Shown piece after piece: positions 1 to 8,685 of a DNA stretch of 36,794 nt. How positions within the stretch are numbered: position 1 is the first letter of the stretch; each line of letters opens with the position of its first letter. The DNA comes from Gammaproteobacteria bacterium (GTDB taxonomy: Bacteria > Pseudomonadota > Gammaproteobacteria > Steroidobacterales > Steroidobacteraceae). The DNA lies in the NCBI GenBank assembly GCA_025355645.1, contig JANXZG010000150.1, positions 1-36,794 on the forward strand, in the 5' to 3' direction. The position numbers were made by a program, and so were the translations under genes. A model generated the notes under the pieces. It saw only the letters and a list, made by a program, of their open reading frames with translations, was not told where the DNA came from and ran no database searches.

Positions 1-449
1 GCATCATCAAGGCCTGTCAGCTGGATGAACGATGCGTGCACGGCAGCTTCGTCGCCCCGCACCTGATCGGGCTTAAAAGTTCTTCGCAGCTGACGCGTGA
101 GGAGTTTGGTCCCATCCTCCACGTCGTGCGCTACCGCTCGACTGACATAGCGCAGGTGCTCGAAGCGATCCGCTCGACGGGTTATGGGCTCACGCTCGGC
201 GTGCAGACGCGGCTCGAATCGTTCTGGCGCGATATCTTTGCCAATACCCATATCGGCAATACCTACATCAATCGCAATATGGTCGGCGCAGTCGTTGGAG
301 TACAGCCATTCGGTGGCTCTGGACTGTCGGGTACCGGACCGAAGGCAGGGGGTCCGCATTACCTGCTGCGCTTCGCGAATGAGCGGTCGCTGAGCGTCAA
401 TACCACGGCCACCGGCGGCAATGCGGCGCTACTGAATCTTGTCAGCTGA
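1..449 (+). CDS. putA: PutA C-terminal fragment (proline dehydrogenase / L-glutamate gamma-semialdehyde dehydrogenase), 5' end outside window
   Basis: The open frame begins at base 3 without a start and continues to TGA at 447-449, about 148 residues. It is the last part of the aldehyde dehydrogenase domain of bifunctional PutA, which oxidises L-proline to glutamate using FAD and then NAD+. The block GNTYINRNMVGAVVGVQPFG followed by GSGLSGTGPKAGGPHYL is the characteristic PutA C-terminal ALDH signature, and EEFGPILHVVRY is the usual ALDH segment before it. The protein ends about 30 residues after this block, so the long C-terminal extension of some trifunctional PutAs is absent. A GTG at 36 opens a shorter frame but is an internal codon, not a start. 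The reading frame is intact over the visible part. Confidence 0.93.
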   Translation, partial: IIKACQLDERCVHGSFVAPHLIGLKSSSQLTREEFGPILHVVRYRSTDIAQVLEAIRSTGYGLTLGVQTRLESFWRDIFANTHIGNTYINRNMVGAVVGVQPFGGSGLSGTGPKAGGPHYLLRFANERSLSVNTTATGGNAALLNLVS

Positions 450-503
450 AGGGCTCTTAGGGACCGCCGCAGTCACAGTCGATTCACAAGGGAGGGGACG
501 ATC

Positions 504-1049
504 ATGCATGGATTGGTTACAACAAGAAGATCGATCATCACCGGCGCCGCACTCGCCATGGCAAGTGTGGCGATGCGCGCGTCAGCGGCTGCACCGAACC
601 ATGACGGGGAAGTTTCCCACGACGCGGAAGCCATCCATCAAGAGCGGGTGTTCAAGGCGAGTCGTGCGCGTATATTCCAAGCGCTGACCGTTACCGCGCA
701 GTTCGACAAGATCATCCAGCTGTCGGGCGTCATGTCGACGCCGCCGATGGCAAAAATGCAAAGGCCGACGCAGATCGATCCGCGGGTTGGGGGAGGATTC
801 GCCATTTTCGGCGGATTGATAACCGGCCGGCAGGTCGCGCTGGATTCGGACAAGCTGATCGTCCAGGCTTGGCGGGCAGGCGATTGGGGCAGGGGCATCT
901 ATTCGATAGCCCGCTTCGAACTCAAGGATGAGGGTACGAACACGAAACTCGTGTTCGACCACACAGGATTTCCCAAGGCTGCGGGCAAGGAACTGGCGTC
1001 CGGCTGGCAAGAGCATTACTGGGACCCGCTGGCGAAATTTCTGGGGTAA
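504..1049 (+). CDS. Tat-signal SRPBCC (AHSA1/START-like) domain protein
   Basis: 181 residues. The N-terminus carries a twin-arginine-like signal (TTRRSIITGAALAMA, residues 6-20) followed by a probable cleavage site near ASA-AAP, so the mature protein should lie in the periplasm. The rest fits the SRPBCC/AHSA1 ligand-binding fold: an ERVFKASRARIFQAL start (residues 47-61), a central GGGFAIFGG turn, and the family's ending HTGFP...GWQEHYWDPLAKFLG. No catalytic residue or ligand can be inferred. The ATG at 504 is preceded by a purine-rich ribosome site (GGGAGGGG at about 490-497). It stands alone, 54 bases after putA and convergent with the phosphatase gene. Family assignment is good; function is unknown. 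Confidence 0.8.
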   Translation: MHGLVTTRRSIITGAALAMASVAMRASAAAPNHDGEVSHDAEAIHQERVFKASRARIFQALTVTAQFDKIIQLSGVMSTPPMAKMQRPTQIDPRVGGGFAIFGGLITGRQVALDSDKLIVQAWRAGDWGRGIYSIARFELKDEGTNTKLVFDHTGFPKAAGKELASGWQEHYWDPLAKFLG

Positions 1050-1125
1050 CTGCTGACAGGCTCTCTCATATGCAATGCCGGTCGTGAGCCCTATCGGCTA
1101 CGCAGGTCACCGGGCCGCTCCGGAT

Positions 1126-2067
1126 CTATGCAATAGCGGCGCGATAGAGGCTCGCGCCGGTAAAATCTATAAACTCCAATCCTAAGTACTCGGCGCTGCA
1201 AGTGATAGACGCAAATCCAGACGTGGCAGCGCAAAACAGGGTGCCCGGCACCGCTGCGACCGGTCGAACTTCTGAACCGGCCCCGGATCCGATGCAGTCA
1301 AAGCCGCCGCGGCGGATATGTTGTAGGTCGTGGTCATGTCCATTGACGTACGCTGTGACCCCGTGCTTGAGCAGGATTGGTTCAATCAATTCAACTACCT
1401 CCGCGGTTTCACCGTGTCCGCTACCGCCGGATCGCAGCGTGTGATGGCCGACCACCAGCTTTCACCGGGCCGTTGATTTCCCCAATTCTTTATCGAACCA
1501 CCCAAGCTGCGCGTGGATGTCTTGACTGCGCACGTTCGCGGCAATCGCATCCTCAACCTCGTCGCGGTACTTGTGCACAAGCGGTGATGTATCGATAAAG
1601 AAAAGATCCAGATACGGCGCATTCAGCGTCGTACCCTCAACCGTGAAATACCGGGCCGGCATTCGCCAGCGTGAACTTAGCGCGCTGTAGTCGATTTGCG
1701 CCTGCGGCGACCCGCGGTAGTCGTGATTGCCGAGCGCGACGTACCAGGGGACCTGCAGCGACGGTGCGTCATATACCGATTCGTAGGACGATCGCCACTG
1801 AGGATCCGTGCTAGAGATGACACCTTGCTCATAGAAATTGTCGCCGACAGATACGACGCAGCTACTAGCTCGCGCGGCAGCGACCTTAGCCATTTTCGCA
1901 GCAACTTCACGCTGGTGATTGGCACCGTCTCGGCCCCAGTCCCCGACCACCAGGAAATTGACCGATGTTGCGGCCCCGGCGGTCGGCCGCCAAGGTAAGG
2001 TTGCTCCCACAACTGCGCCGGCAATCCCCGCCAGCGTCGAGCGCCGATTCCATAGAAAACGACTCAT
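1126..2067 (-). pseudogene. Exported purple acid phosphatase-like metallophosphoesterase, interrupted by an in-frame TGA
   Basis: The full frame would encode 313 residues, but codon 202 is TGA (1462-1464). Both parts are in the same frame, so this is a substitution, not a frameshift. The N-terminal part has a Tat-like leader (NRRSTLAG, residues 7-14) and the metal motifs GDWG (42-45), GDNFYEQG (75-82) and GNHD (113-116). After the stop the frame continues with VVGHHTL, HGET and GHDHDLQ, the remaining metal-binding motifs of the tartrate-resistant/purple acid phosphatase family. The stop sits just before KLVVGHH, where TGG (Trp) would fit. A truncated product would lack two metal-ligand histidine motifs and should be inactive. 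The start is 3 bases after the stop of the restored upstream YncE gene, so the two form an operon. A sequencing error is possible. Confidence 0.8.
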
Positions 2068-2070
2068 TGC

Positions 2071-3065
2071 CTAAGGACTACCTGGCGCCCCAACCAGAAT
2101 CTGCAGTCCATCCGACGACATCGCCGGTATGTAGATCCGATGTGTCGCGGAATCCAGCGCCATCGTCTTGGCTTCCGCGGTCGCGAGCGAGCCGCTGATT
2201 GTATAACGATCGCCCGACTGAAACTCCACGACGCTGACATCCGCGCTGTCGCCGTTTGAACTAAAAGCAAGATTCAGACTGGGATCGAGGCCGCGGCATC
2301 CACGTGCTTACCAATTGGCAATTCGGCGATGCGCCGACCGGACTCGCTGTCGCTGATGATCATTTTCTCGTTATGGCACACCGAAAAAAGGCGGTGCCGA
2401 GCATGATCGAGCGCAAGGCCGGTCGGTTCAATGCAAGGCGCCAGCGACCAGCTGGACTGCACGGCGCCCTTGCCCACATCTATCTTGGCGACCAGGGATT
2501 TGTCTTCAATATTAACGAACACGTGACCATCGCCATCGCTGACCGCAAATTCCGGGCTGCCCGGCAGGGCAATCGTTGCGACCGCGTCGGCGCGGGCCGC
2601 ATTGATGACCGTCGCAGTGTTGCTGTGTCCATTAAAAGCGTAGACCTGATGGCTCGGCGCATCATAGATGATCGCGTCCGGATCATTTCCGGAAGTCTTT
2701 ATTTCACTGATCACAGTAAGCGTTTCGAGATCAAATACGGTGACTGAATTGCCTTTGCCGTTGCTGATGAATCCGCGATGCAAATCCTGTGCTAGCGCAA
2801 TGCCATGCGCACCGGGCGTGTTGGGAATTTCTCCGATCAATTTGCCGGACTCGAGATCCAGCACCTGCACGCGGGTCGAGCGGGACAGGAATAAATGATG
2901 ATGCGGCGCATCGACGATCAAATAGTCCCATTTATCGCTACCGTTAATAGGCCACCGCGCGACTAAAGAATAATTGCTAACGCCACCCGCCTCCGCCAAA
3001 CCAGGAACTGCAAGCGGGATCATCAGCAGGAGTGGGACAAGCGCGGATTTGTTATGGGTTGCCAT
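2071..3065 (-). pseudogene. Secreted YncE/YVTN-family beta-propeller protein, single-base frameshift
   Basis: The N-terminus has a Sec-type signal peptide (LVPLLLMIPLAVPGLAEA). Repeated propeller blades follow, with motifs such as VQVLDLESGKLIGEI, VTVFDLETLTVISEI and ATVINAARADAVATI, typical of the 40-residue YVTN/YncE family. The frame closes early at 2274-2276 after HVDAAASIPV. Restoring one base at about 2285-2290 gives DPSLNLAFSSNG and runs to a TAG at 2071-2073, including SATHRIYIPA, the usual YncE C-terminal blade. The span is 995 bases; 996 would give exactly 332 codons. The restored stop is 3 bases before the phosphatase start. YncE-like proteins are extracytoplasmic and of poorly defined function; here the neighbours suggest a part in phosphate-ester or ligand uptake. 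Confidence 0.82.
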
Positions 3066-3181
3066 GATTAAACGTTAGAACCATTTGATGAACACTGTGT
3101 TACATCCAGCTTAATTAACATTACCGCAACATGCGAGGTTTAGCTTGCCGGGACCTATTCCGTCCACGGGAGTGAAACAAG
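3066..3181. promoter_or_regulatory. Divergent promoter region between the YncE-phosphatase pair and the TonB receptor
   Basis: This 116-base AT-richer spacer separates two start codons that face away from each other, so it must hold both promoters. A ribosome site (GGGAG at about 3168-3172) precedes the receptor ATG. I see no convincing operator. A loose pair of TGTAACA/TGTTCAT-like elements on the minus strand resembles half-sites of a Pho box, but the spacing does not fit well. Confidence 0.45.
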
Positions 3182-6053
3182 ATGCCTGCTATTCGCGGGA
3201 TTGGACCGATGGCAATTTTCGTTGCGGGGCTTGTCTCAGGAGGCGAGACTCTGGCTGTAGATCTGACGGGGCGGCTCAGCGACAGTCACGGGCCCGTTCG
3301 ACATGCCAGGATTGAAATTCTTGAGTTGCACCGCAGCGTGCTGACCGGCAATAACGGCTCATATAACTTTGCGGATCTCAGCGAGGGACATTACACGCTG
3401 CGCATTTCCATCGCCGGCGAAACAACGAAAACCGTCGATAAGACTATTGCTATTGAAGAGGGCCGGGACGTCGGCGCCGATATCACATTGACAGCCGGTA
3501 GCGAGGCTGCCAGCGGCGGCTCCCTCGATGCGATCCTGGTCACCGCGGCACGCTTGCCGCTTAACTTCGCACGCACCACTGAGTACGAGGCGCCGAATAT
3601 TGTCTCGGTAATCATTGCGGAAGAGATCCGGGAGTTGCCGGATGTCAGCGCCGCTGAAGCCTTGCGGCGCCTGCCTGGAGTGTCCGCCGAAAATGATACA
3701 GGCGAGGCACGATTCATCAATATCCGCGGCCTCGACAGCGACCTGAATGGCACCACCTTCGCGGGCGTGCGCCTTCTACCGACAAATCCTTCCTCGCCGT
3801 TGGGCGGCGGCCGGGCCGTAGCATTCGATACGATACCGGCGGGGCCAATCGGTTCGGCGACGGTGACCAAAACCAATTCGCCCGATCAGGACGCCGAAGC
3901 GCTGGGCGGTACGATCGAGCTGTCGCCGCGCCGCCTGGGACCAAACGACAAACCATTCGTCCTGGCGAGGCTTGGCACCGGCTATGAGGATCTGCGCGGC
4001 ACAAAAATTGGAGATTTCGAATTGTCTGCCGGGCGTCGATTCGGCCTGTTCGGATCGGAATCCCAGGTCTCTGCAGTTGGATCCATCGCCTACTACGAGG
4101 ATCGCCGCGGCATCGACGATCTTGAAGCGAGTTATGCCGACAATCAGCAAGGATCGCCGCCGACACCGGACAAGGCGTTCTCAGCCTTACAACAACGCTG
4201 GTACCAGAATGGTCGCAAACGGCTGGGGTTCGGCGGGGAACTGGCCTATGAGCCGTCGCGGGAGCATCGCTTCTACGTCGACTTGTACCAGACCGGCTAC
4301 ACCGAAAATCAATATAAAGATTATCTGATACTGAATTTCCCAAACGGGGGCATGGGAGCGGTGCCGGTGCCCGGCAACCCGAACGCCCTTGCTGACCAGA
4401 TAGACTTCTATGAACGCGACCTGACCGATCACACCGAAACGTTGCGAGCACGCTTGGCCTCAGTCGGCGGTCGTGATGAGTTCGGCAAGACGGTGCTGGA
4501 CTATCGAATCAGCTTCACTGACGGCGGTTACCACGTGTCCAAGGATCTTGGACCCTCGTTCCAGAGCGCGGCTGGACTGGGAGTACCAATCACGTACAAC
4601 AACATGACGAACCCTAACTTTCCGTCCTACCTGATCAGTGGCGGGCCAAACCGCTTCGATCCCTCAATTTACTCGCTGAACTCCAGCTTTTCCTCGAGCA
4701 CGGAGCACGACCTGGACAAGGAATGGTCCGGCGTCATCAACTTGACGCGGTTCCTGGAACACTGGGGATCAGACGAGCAGGTCAAGGCGGGGGTGAGCGT
4801 GCGCCTGCGCGACAAGACGCTGCAACCGACGCAGATCGCCTTTGCGAGCGTACCGAACGTGACGCTATCGGAATTCGTTAATGGGGATTTCGTGAATTAT
4901 TACAAAAATAACTATGCGATCGGACCGCAAATCAATCCTAACGCATTTGAGAGCTTTTACGCTCGAAACCTGAATCAACCGAACGGATTTGTCGAGGATA
5001 TCGGCAACACGACAACTGCGAACGAGCAGGCGTTCCAGCACAACAAGGAAAACGTCTACGCGCTCTACGGCCAGTACAAGGTAACGTTTGGCGATGTCGG
5101 CTGGCTCGCCGGCGCACGTCTTGAAACGACCCATGCCAGTTATGCCGCAAATGCGTTCAATGCCGATACCAATACCCTGATCGGGCTGAACTCCCAAGAC
5201 AAGTCCTACACGAATCTGTTCCCGACCGTCCAGGCACGCTGGGAGATCGCGCCGCGGACGCTGATGCGCGCTAGTATCTCATCGGCGATCGCCCGACCCG
5301 GATTTCAGCAGATATCCGCTGCGATCTCGGTCACCCCTTCGAACAACAGCATATCCCAGGGCAATCCGGCGCTGCGCCCGACCACCGCCTACAATTTTGA
5401 CTGGAGCCTCGAGCATGTCTCTCCGAATGGCAGCGTGGTAAGCCTCGGGCTGTTTGACAAGGAGTTGCGCAACTACATCGTGCAAACGGCAACAGTAGTT
5501 CCTGTCGCGTCATTGCCGCAGAACGCGATTTACTCCGGCTTTCATGGCGCGACTGTCACCATCGACAACTATCTCAACATTTCGCAGGCGCGAGCCGCAG
5601 GTATGGAATGGGCTTGGGAACAGAAACTCACCATGTTGCCGGGGGTACTGCGCGGACTTGGTATAGGCGCAAACTGGACGTGGGTGAGTTCGCGCGGCGA
5701 CATCGGCCGCGGCTATACCAGCCAATTGCCAAGCACGGCGAAGAACACCGCAAATGCCGCTATCTTCTACGATATGGGTCCAAAAAATCAAGTTGGCTGG
5801 CTACTACACGTCACGAGTGCTTTTCTCGCCGAGTCTGGGAACGCCGTCGGGCGCCCAGGACGCCTACCAGGATCCACGCAAGTTGCTGGATTTGGGGGCG
5901 AATTATCAGGTCGCGGACCACGCGAATATCTATTTAAACGTAAAAAACCTGACAAACGATCCGATGCGATTTTCGGAAGGCTCCGAGAATCGGCCAATTC
6001 AGCGGGAATTCTACGGCACCACCTATCAGGCGGGCGTAACGCTGAAGTTCTGA
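3182..6053 (+). pseudogene. TonB-dependent receptor with N-terminal carboxypeptidase-regulatory-like domain, frameshifted near the C-terminus
   Basis: This is an outer-membrane active transporter of the Xanthomonas/Caulobacter class. A signal peptide (about residues 1-25) is followed by a CarboxypepD_reg-like Ig domain (about 26-105), a TonB-box-like LDAILVTA stretch and a plug domain (about 130-250, with SAAEALRRLPGVS and FINIRGLDSD), then a long beta-barrel. In frame from 3182 the protein departs from the family after IFYDMGP. Removing one A from the A6 run at 5782-5787 restores GPKIKLAGYY and the typical end IYLNVKNLTNDPMRF...YQAGVTLKF, stopping at 6051-6053. The restored length is 956 residues. 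As it stands, translation runs in the wrong frame to 6067, losing the last barrel strands and terminal Phe needed for assembly. The substrate is unknown; the adjacent phosphatase suggests a phosphorylated compound. Confidence 0.85.
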
Positions 6054-6244
6054 AGTTCTACATCTGACAGACATCAGCGGCGTCTCGCCGAGATCCACGT
6101 GCGGACGGACGCTGTGAAGAAGACCGAGCCGGCCGCCGTCGGTTCAGAGTAGCCTGGAAAAAAGCCAGCGGCCCAAGGGAGCGCCCGAAAATCTGCACCG
6201 AGATGGCAATAGCGGACTCGTTGCGCTCATTGGTGCCTTGCGCT

Positions 6245-7774
6245 TCAGTAATTCATATCTGCCATCGAGGCTTTGCGCGCGGCAATATATGACTGCAGGG
6301 CGTCGTCTTTCGCCTCGTTAACGGCAGGTGGCTGATATGCCTCCAGCAGTGCCTTCCACTTGCGATTGGCGCGCCACACGATGTCGTGCGCGCCCTCCTG
6401 TGTCCACTGCTCAAAGGAGTTGTTATCGGACAGCTCGAAGTCGAAGAACGCAGTCTCGAAATTGCGCATCGTATGCGCTGAGCCGAGAAAATGACTGCCG
6501 GGACCTACCTCTGCAAATGCATCCATCGCAAATCCGTTGTCATCGAGCGTCAAACCACGGCCAACCACGTGGAAGGCGCCACATTGCTCGGCATCGATGA
6601 CGAATTTCTCGTAGCTCATGACCAGACCTGCCTCGAGCCACCCGGCTGAGTGCAGCACAAAATTCGCGCCTGCAAGGAAGGCCGGCCACAGGGAGCTTGC
6701 GCTCTCATAGGCGGCCTGCGCGTCCACGGCCTTCGAGGCACAGAGATTGCCGCCACAGCGCAAAGGCACTCCAAGGCGCCGCGCGAGTTGCCCGATTGCA
6801 AAATAAGCGAGGGAGGGTTCCGGCGTGCCGAACGTCGGGGCGCCGCTCTTCAAGGAGATCGATGACAGGAAATTGCCCAGGATGACAGGAGATCCTGGAC
6901 GCTCGAGCTGGCCCAACGCCACGCAGAATATGGCCTCGGCAAAGCACTGCGCCAGCCCACCAGCGGTTGTAACCGGACCCATCGCGCCGCCGAGGATGAA
7001 CGGTACGCAGACCGGTGCCTGATTGGCCGCGGCATAAGTACGTATCACGCGGCTCGCCTCGCCATCAAGGACCAGCGGCGAGTTGACGTTGACGTTGCCC
7101 AGGATCACACAATTGTTGTCCACAAATTCTGCGCCGAACAGGATCCGGCACATCTCGATCGAATCCGCCGCACGTGACGCGGTAGTCACCGAGCCCATGA
7201 AGGGCTTGTCGGAGAGCGTCATGTGCGCGTAAAGCATGTCGAGATGACGTTTATTGACCGGTATGTCCGTCGGTTCGCATACCGTGCCGCCCGAGTGATG
7301 CAGCCACGGAATCATGTAGGCAAGCTTGACGAAATTATGGAAATCCAGGAGCGTCCCATAGCGCCTGCCACGATCGGCACACGCGACAAACGGCGGGCCA
7401 TAGGCGGGCGCAAATACCGTTGCGCGGCCTCCGATCGCCACGGAGCGCGCAGGGTTGCGGGAGTGCTGTACGAACTCCCGACGCGCAGAGCGCCTGACGA
7501 TCTGCCGCGCAAGTCCCATCGGGACGCGAACGCGCGATTTGCCGTCGATCTCGGCGCCGGCTTCCTTCCACAGCCGCAGGGCATCCAAATCCCCACGGAT
7601 TTCCATGCCGATTTCCTGAAGGATCCGATCCGCGTGGGTCTCGATGTTGACGAGCTGTTCTTCGTCGAGCATCTCGTAGGGCGGAATGACGCGCATAATG
7701 TACGTCGCAGCCGAGGGATGGACGGCACGAACGCGCTGTCGATTGGAACCGGGCCTGCGATGGTTGATGGACAT
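6245..7774 (-). CDS. Trimethylamine methyltransferase (MttB) family protein, non-pyrrolysine type
   Basis: 509 residues. MttB-family enzymes demethylate quaternary or tertiary amines, passing the methyl group to a corrinoid protein. Archaeal MttB uses pyrrolysine, while many bacterial homologues (for example MtgB acting on glycine betaine) lack it. The family N-terminus is present: a basic leader, then IPPYEMLDEEQLVNIETHAD. The core carries GNVNVNSPL, FILGGAMGPVTTAGG, and CGGNLCASKAVDAQAAYE in the region aligned with the catalytic segment. No amber codon interrupts the frame. The start at 7774 keeps the basic leader; Met27 is an alternative. No corrinoid protein or methylcobalamin:THF methyltransferase gene lies nearby, so the partner must be elsewhere or absent. 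It diverges from a 2-oxoglutarate oxygenase gene across 71 bases. Family call is firm, substrate unknown. Confidence 0.88.
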   Translation of the reverse strand: MSINHRRPGSNRQRVRAVHPSAATYIMRVIPPYEMLDEEQLVNIETHADRILQEIGMEIRGDLDALRLWKEAGAEIDGKSRVRVPMGLARQIVRRSARREFVQHSRNPARSVAIGGRATVFAPAYGPPFVACADRGRRYGTLLDFHNFVKLAYMIPWLHHSGGTVCEPTDIPVNKRHLDMLYAHMTLSDKPFMGSVTTASRAADSIEMCRILFGAEFVDNNCVILGNVNVNSPLVLDGEASRVIRTYAAANQAPVCVPFILGGAMGPVTTAGGLAQCFAEAIFCVALGQLERPGSPVILGNFLSSISLKSGAPTFGTPEPSLAYFAIGQLARRLGVPLRCGGNLCASKAVDAQAAYESASSLWPAFLAGANFVLHSAGWLEAGLVMSYEKFVIDAEQCGAFHVVGRGLTLDDNGFAMDAFAEVGPGSHFLGSAHTMRNFETAFFDFELSDNNSFEQWTQEGAHDIVWRANRKWKALLEAYQPPAVNEAKDDALQSYIAARKASMADMNY

Positions 7775-7845
7775 GCCTGGCGACAGCTTAAGGGAATATG
7801 AAGGCGTAGTCCCGTTGGAAGACGGCGGGCTACAATGACAGGGCG
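7775..7845. promoter_or_regulatory. Divergent promoter region, MttB-family gene / 2OG oxygenase
   Basis: A 71-base spacer lies between two diverging start codons. AGGG at about 7838-7841 is a plausible ribosome site for the oxygenase ATG at 7846. No clear operator or consensus -35/-10 pair is visible. The shared spacer suggests the two genes are controlled together. Confidence 0.4.
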
Positions 7846-8685
7846 ATGAATCCGTCCGAATATATCGACACCGCCCGATTTACCATTGAATCTGCGGGAC
7901 GCCGCTATAGCGTCCTGGTGGATCAACTCCGCGCCGACCTGCAGGCTGACGGCTGTGCTGTCCTCAAGGGTTTCGTGGGGCCAGAGCGTATTGCCGATCT
8001 CGTCGCTGAATGTGATCGGGTGGCAAAGCATGGGCACCGCAATTTCAACCGGACGAATGCCTATTTCACGCAGGATCATCCGGACCTGCCAGCATCGCAT
8101 CCGCTGCGCCGTTTCTACGATCGCTCTAATGCCTTCGTGCCTGCCGATAAACTGGGCGCCGACAGCATCATTCGCGCAATTTATGAGTGGCCGCCCTTTG
8201 CGCTGTTCATCCAGGCTGCGCTCGGCGAGAGCCGGTTTTACCGCTATGCTGATCCGCTAGCGGACGTCATCGTCAATCTCGCGGAAGCCGGCGGTGGCTT
8301 TCCGTGGCATTTTGATACCAACAACTTTACGGTAACCCTCGCCATTCAGAACGCGGATTCGGGCGGTGATTTCCAATACAGCCCGCGACTGCGCACGCCG
8401 ACCGATGAGAACTACACGGGAGTCGAGGCGGTGCTCGACGGCGATCCGACGCTGATCCGTACTTTGGTCCTCGAACCGGGTGATCTGCAGATTTTTAAGG
8501 GCCGCTATTCGCTGCACCGGGTCATGCCGCTATGGGGTCCCCGCATCCGCTACGTCGCGATTTTCAGCTTCGTTACAGAACCGGGCATGGTGGGCAGTCC
8601 TGAACGTACACGGTAGCTGTACGGCCGCGTGCTGCCGGTGCACCTGGAGCGCGCTGGCCAGCGGGCCGACGCCCTGATCGATTAG
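7846..8685 (+). pseudogene. HalD/ArpA-like Fe(II)/2-oxoglutarate oxygenase with an in-frame TAG near the C-terminus
   Basis: Translation stops at TAG (8614-8616) after 256 residues ending SPERTR. The same frame then continues with LYGRVLPVHLERAG and RADALID to a second TAG at 8683-8685, directly abutting the end of the next gene. This tail resembles the usual HalD/ArpA-family C-terminus, where Gln (CAG) would fit the stop position. The iron site is visible: H155 and D157 in WHFDTN, H224 in SLHRV, with R235 as a candidate 2-oxoglutarate ligand. The Asp in HxD points to a hydroxylase rather than a halogenase, which has Gly there. The core domain is complete, so the 256-residue form may still fold. 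Whether it is a true pseudogene, a tolerated truncation or a sequencing error is open. The substrate may relate to the divergent MttB-family enzyme. Confidence 0.72.

Noticed and set aside
1462..1464. TGA as selenocysteine in the phosphatase
   Set aside because: Purple acid phosphatases are not known selenoproteins, the site fits Trp, and I see no obvious stem-loop just after the codon.
3085..3130. Pho box upstream of the TonB receptor and YncE genes
   Set aside because: Half-site-like TGTAACA and TGTTCAT elements are present but their spacing and sequence deviate too far from the consensus.
3717..4451. Long open frame opposite the TonB receptor gene
   Set aside because: It lies wholly inside a well-supported gene, is Arg/Pro/Ser rich and shows no domain; a typical antisense shadow in high-G+C DNA.
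5782..5787. Programmed frameshift in the TonB receptor
   Set aside because: The needed shift is +1 at A6; there is no classical slippery heptamer in the right phase and no need for a second product.
6122..6144. Terminator between the TonB receptor and the MttB-family gene
   Set aside because: GACCGA...TCGGTT gives only a short stem with a wobble pair and no T run follows. The rest of 6068-6244 shows nothing recognisable.
8614..8616. Amber codon as pyrrolysine in the 2OG oxygenase
   Set aside because: The residue position fits Gln, the same frame ends at another TAG used as a normal stop, the neighbouring MttB homologue has no amber codon, and no pyl genes are visible.
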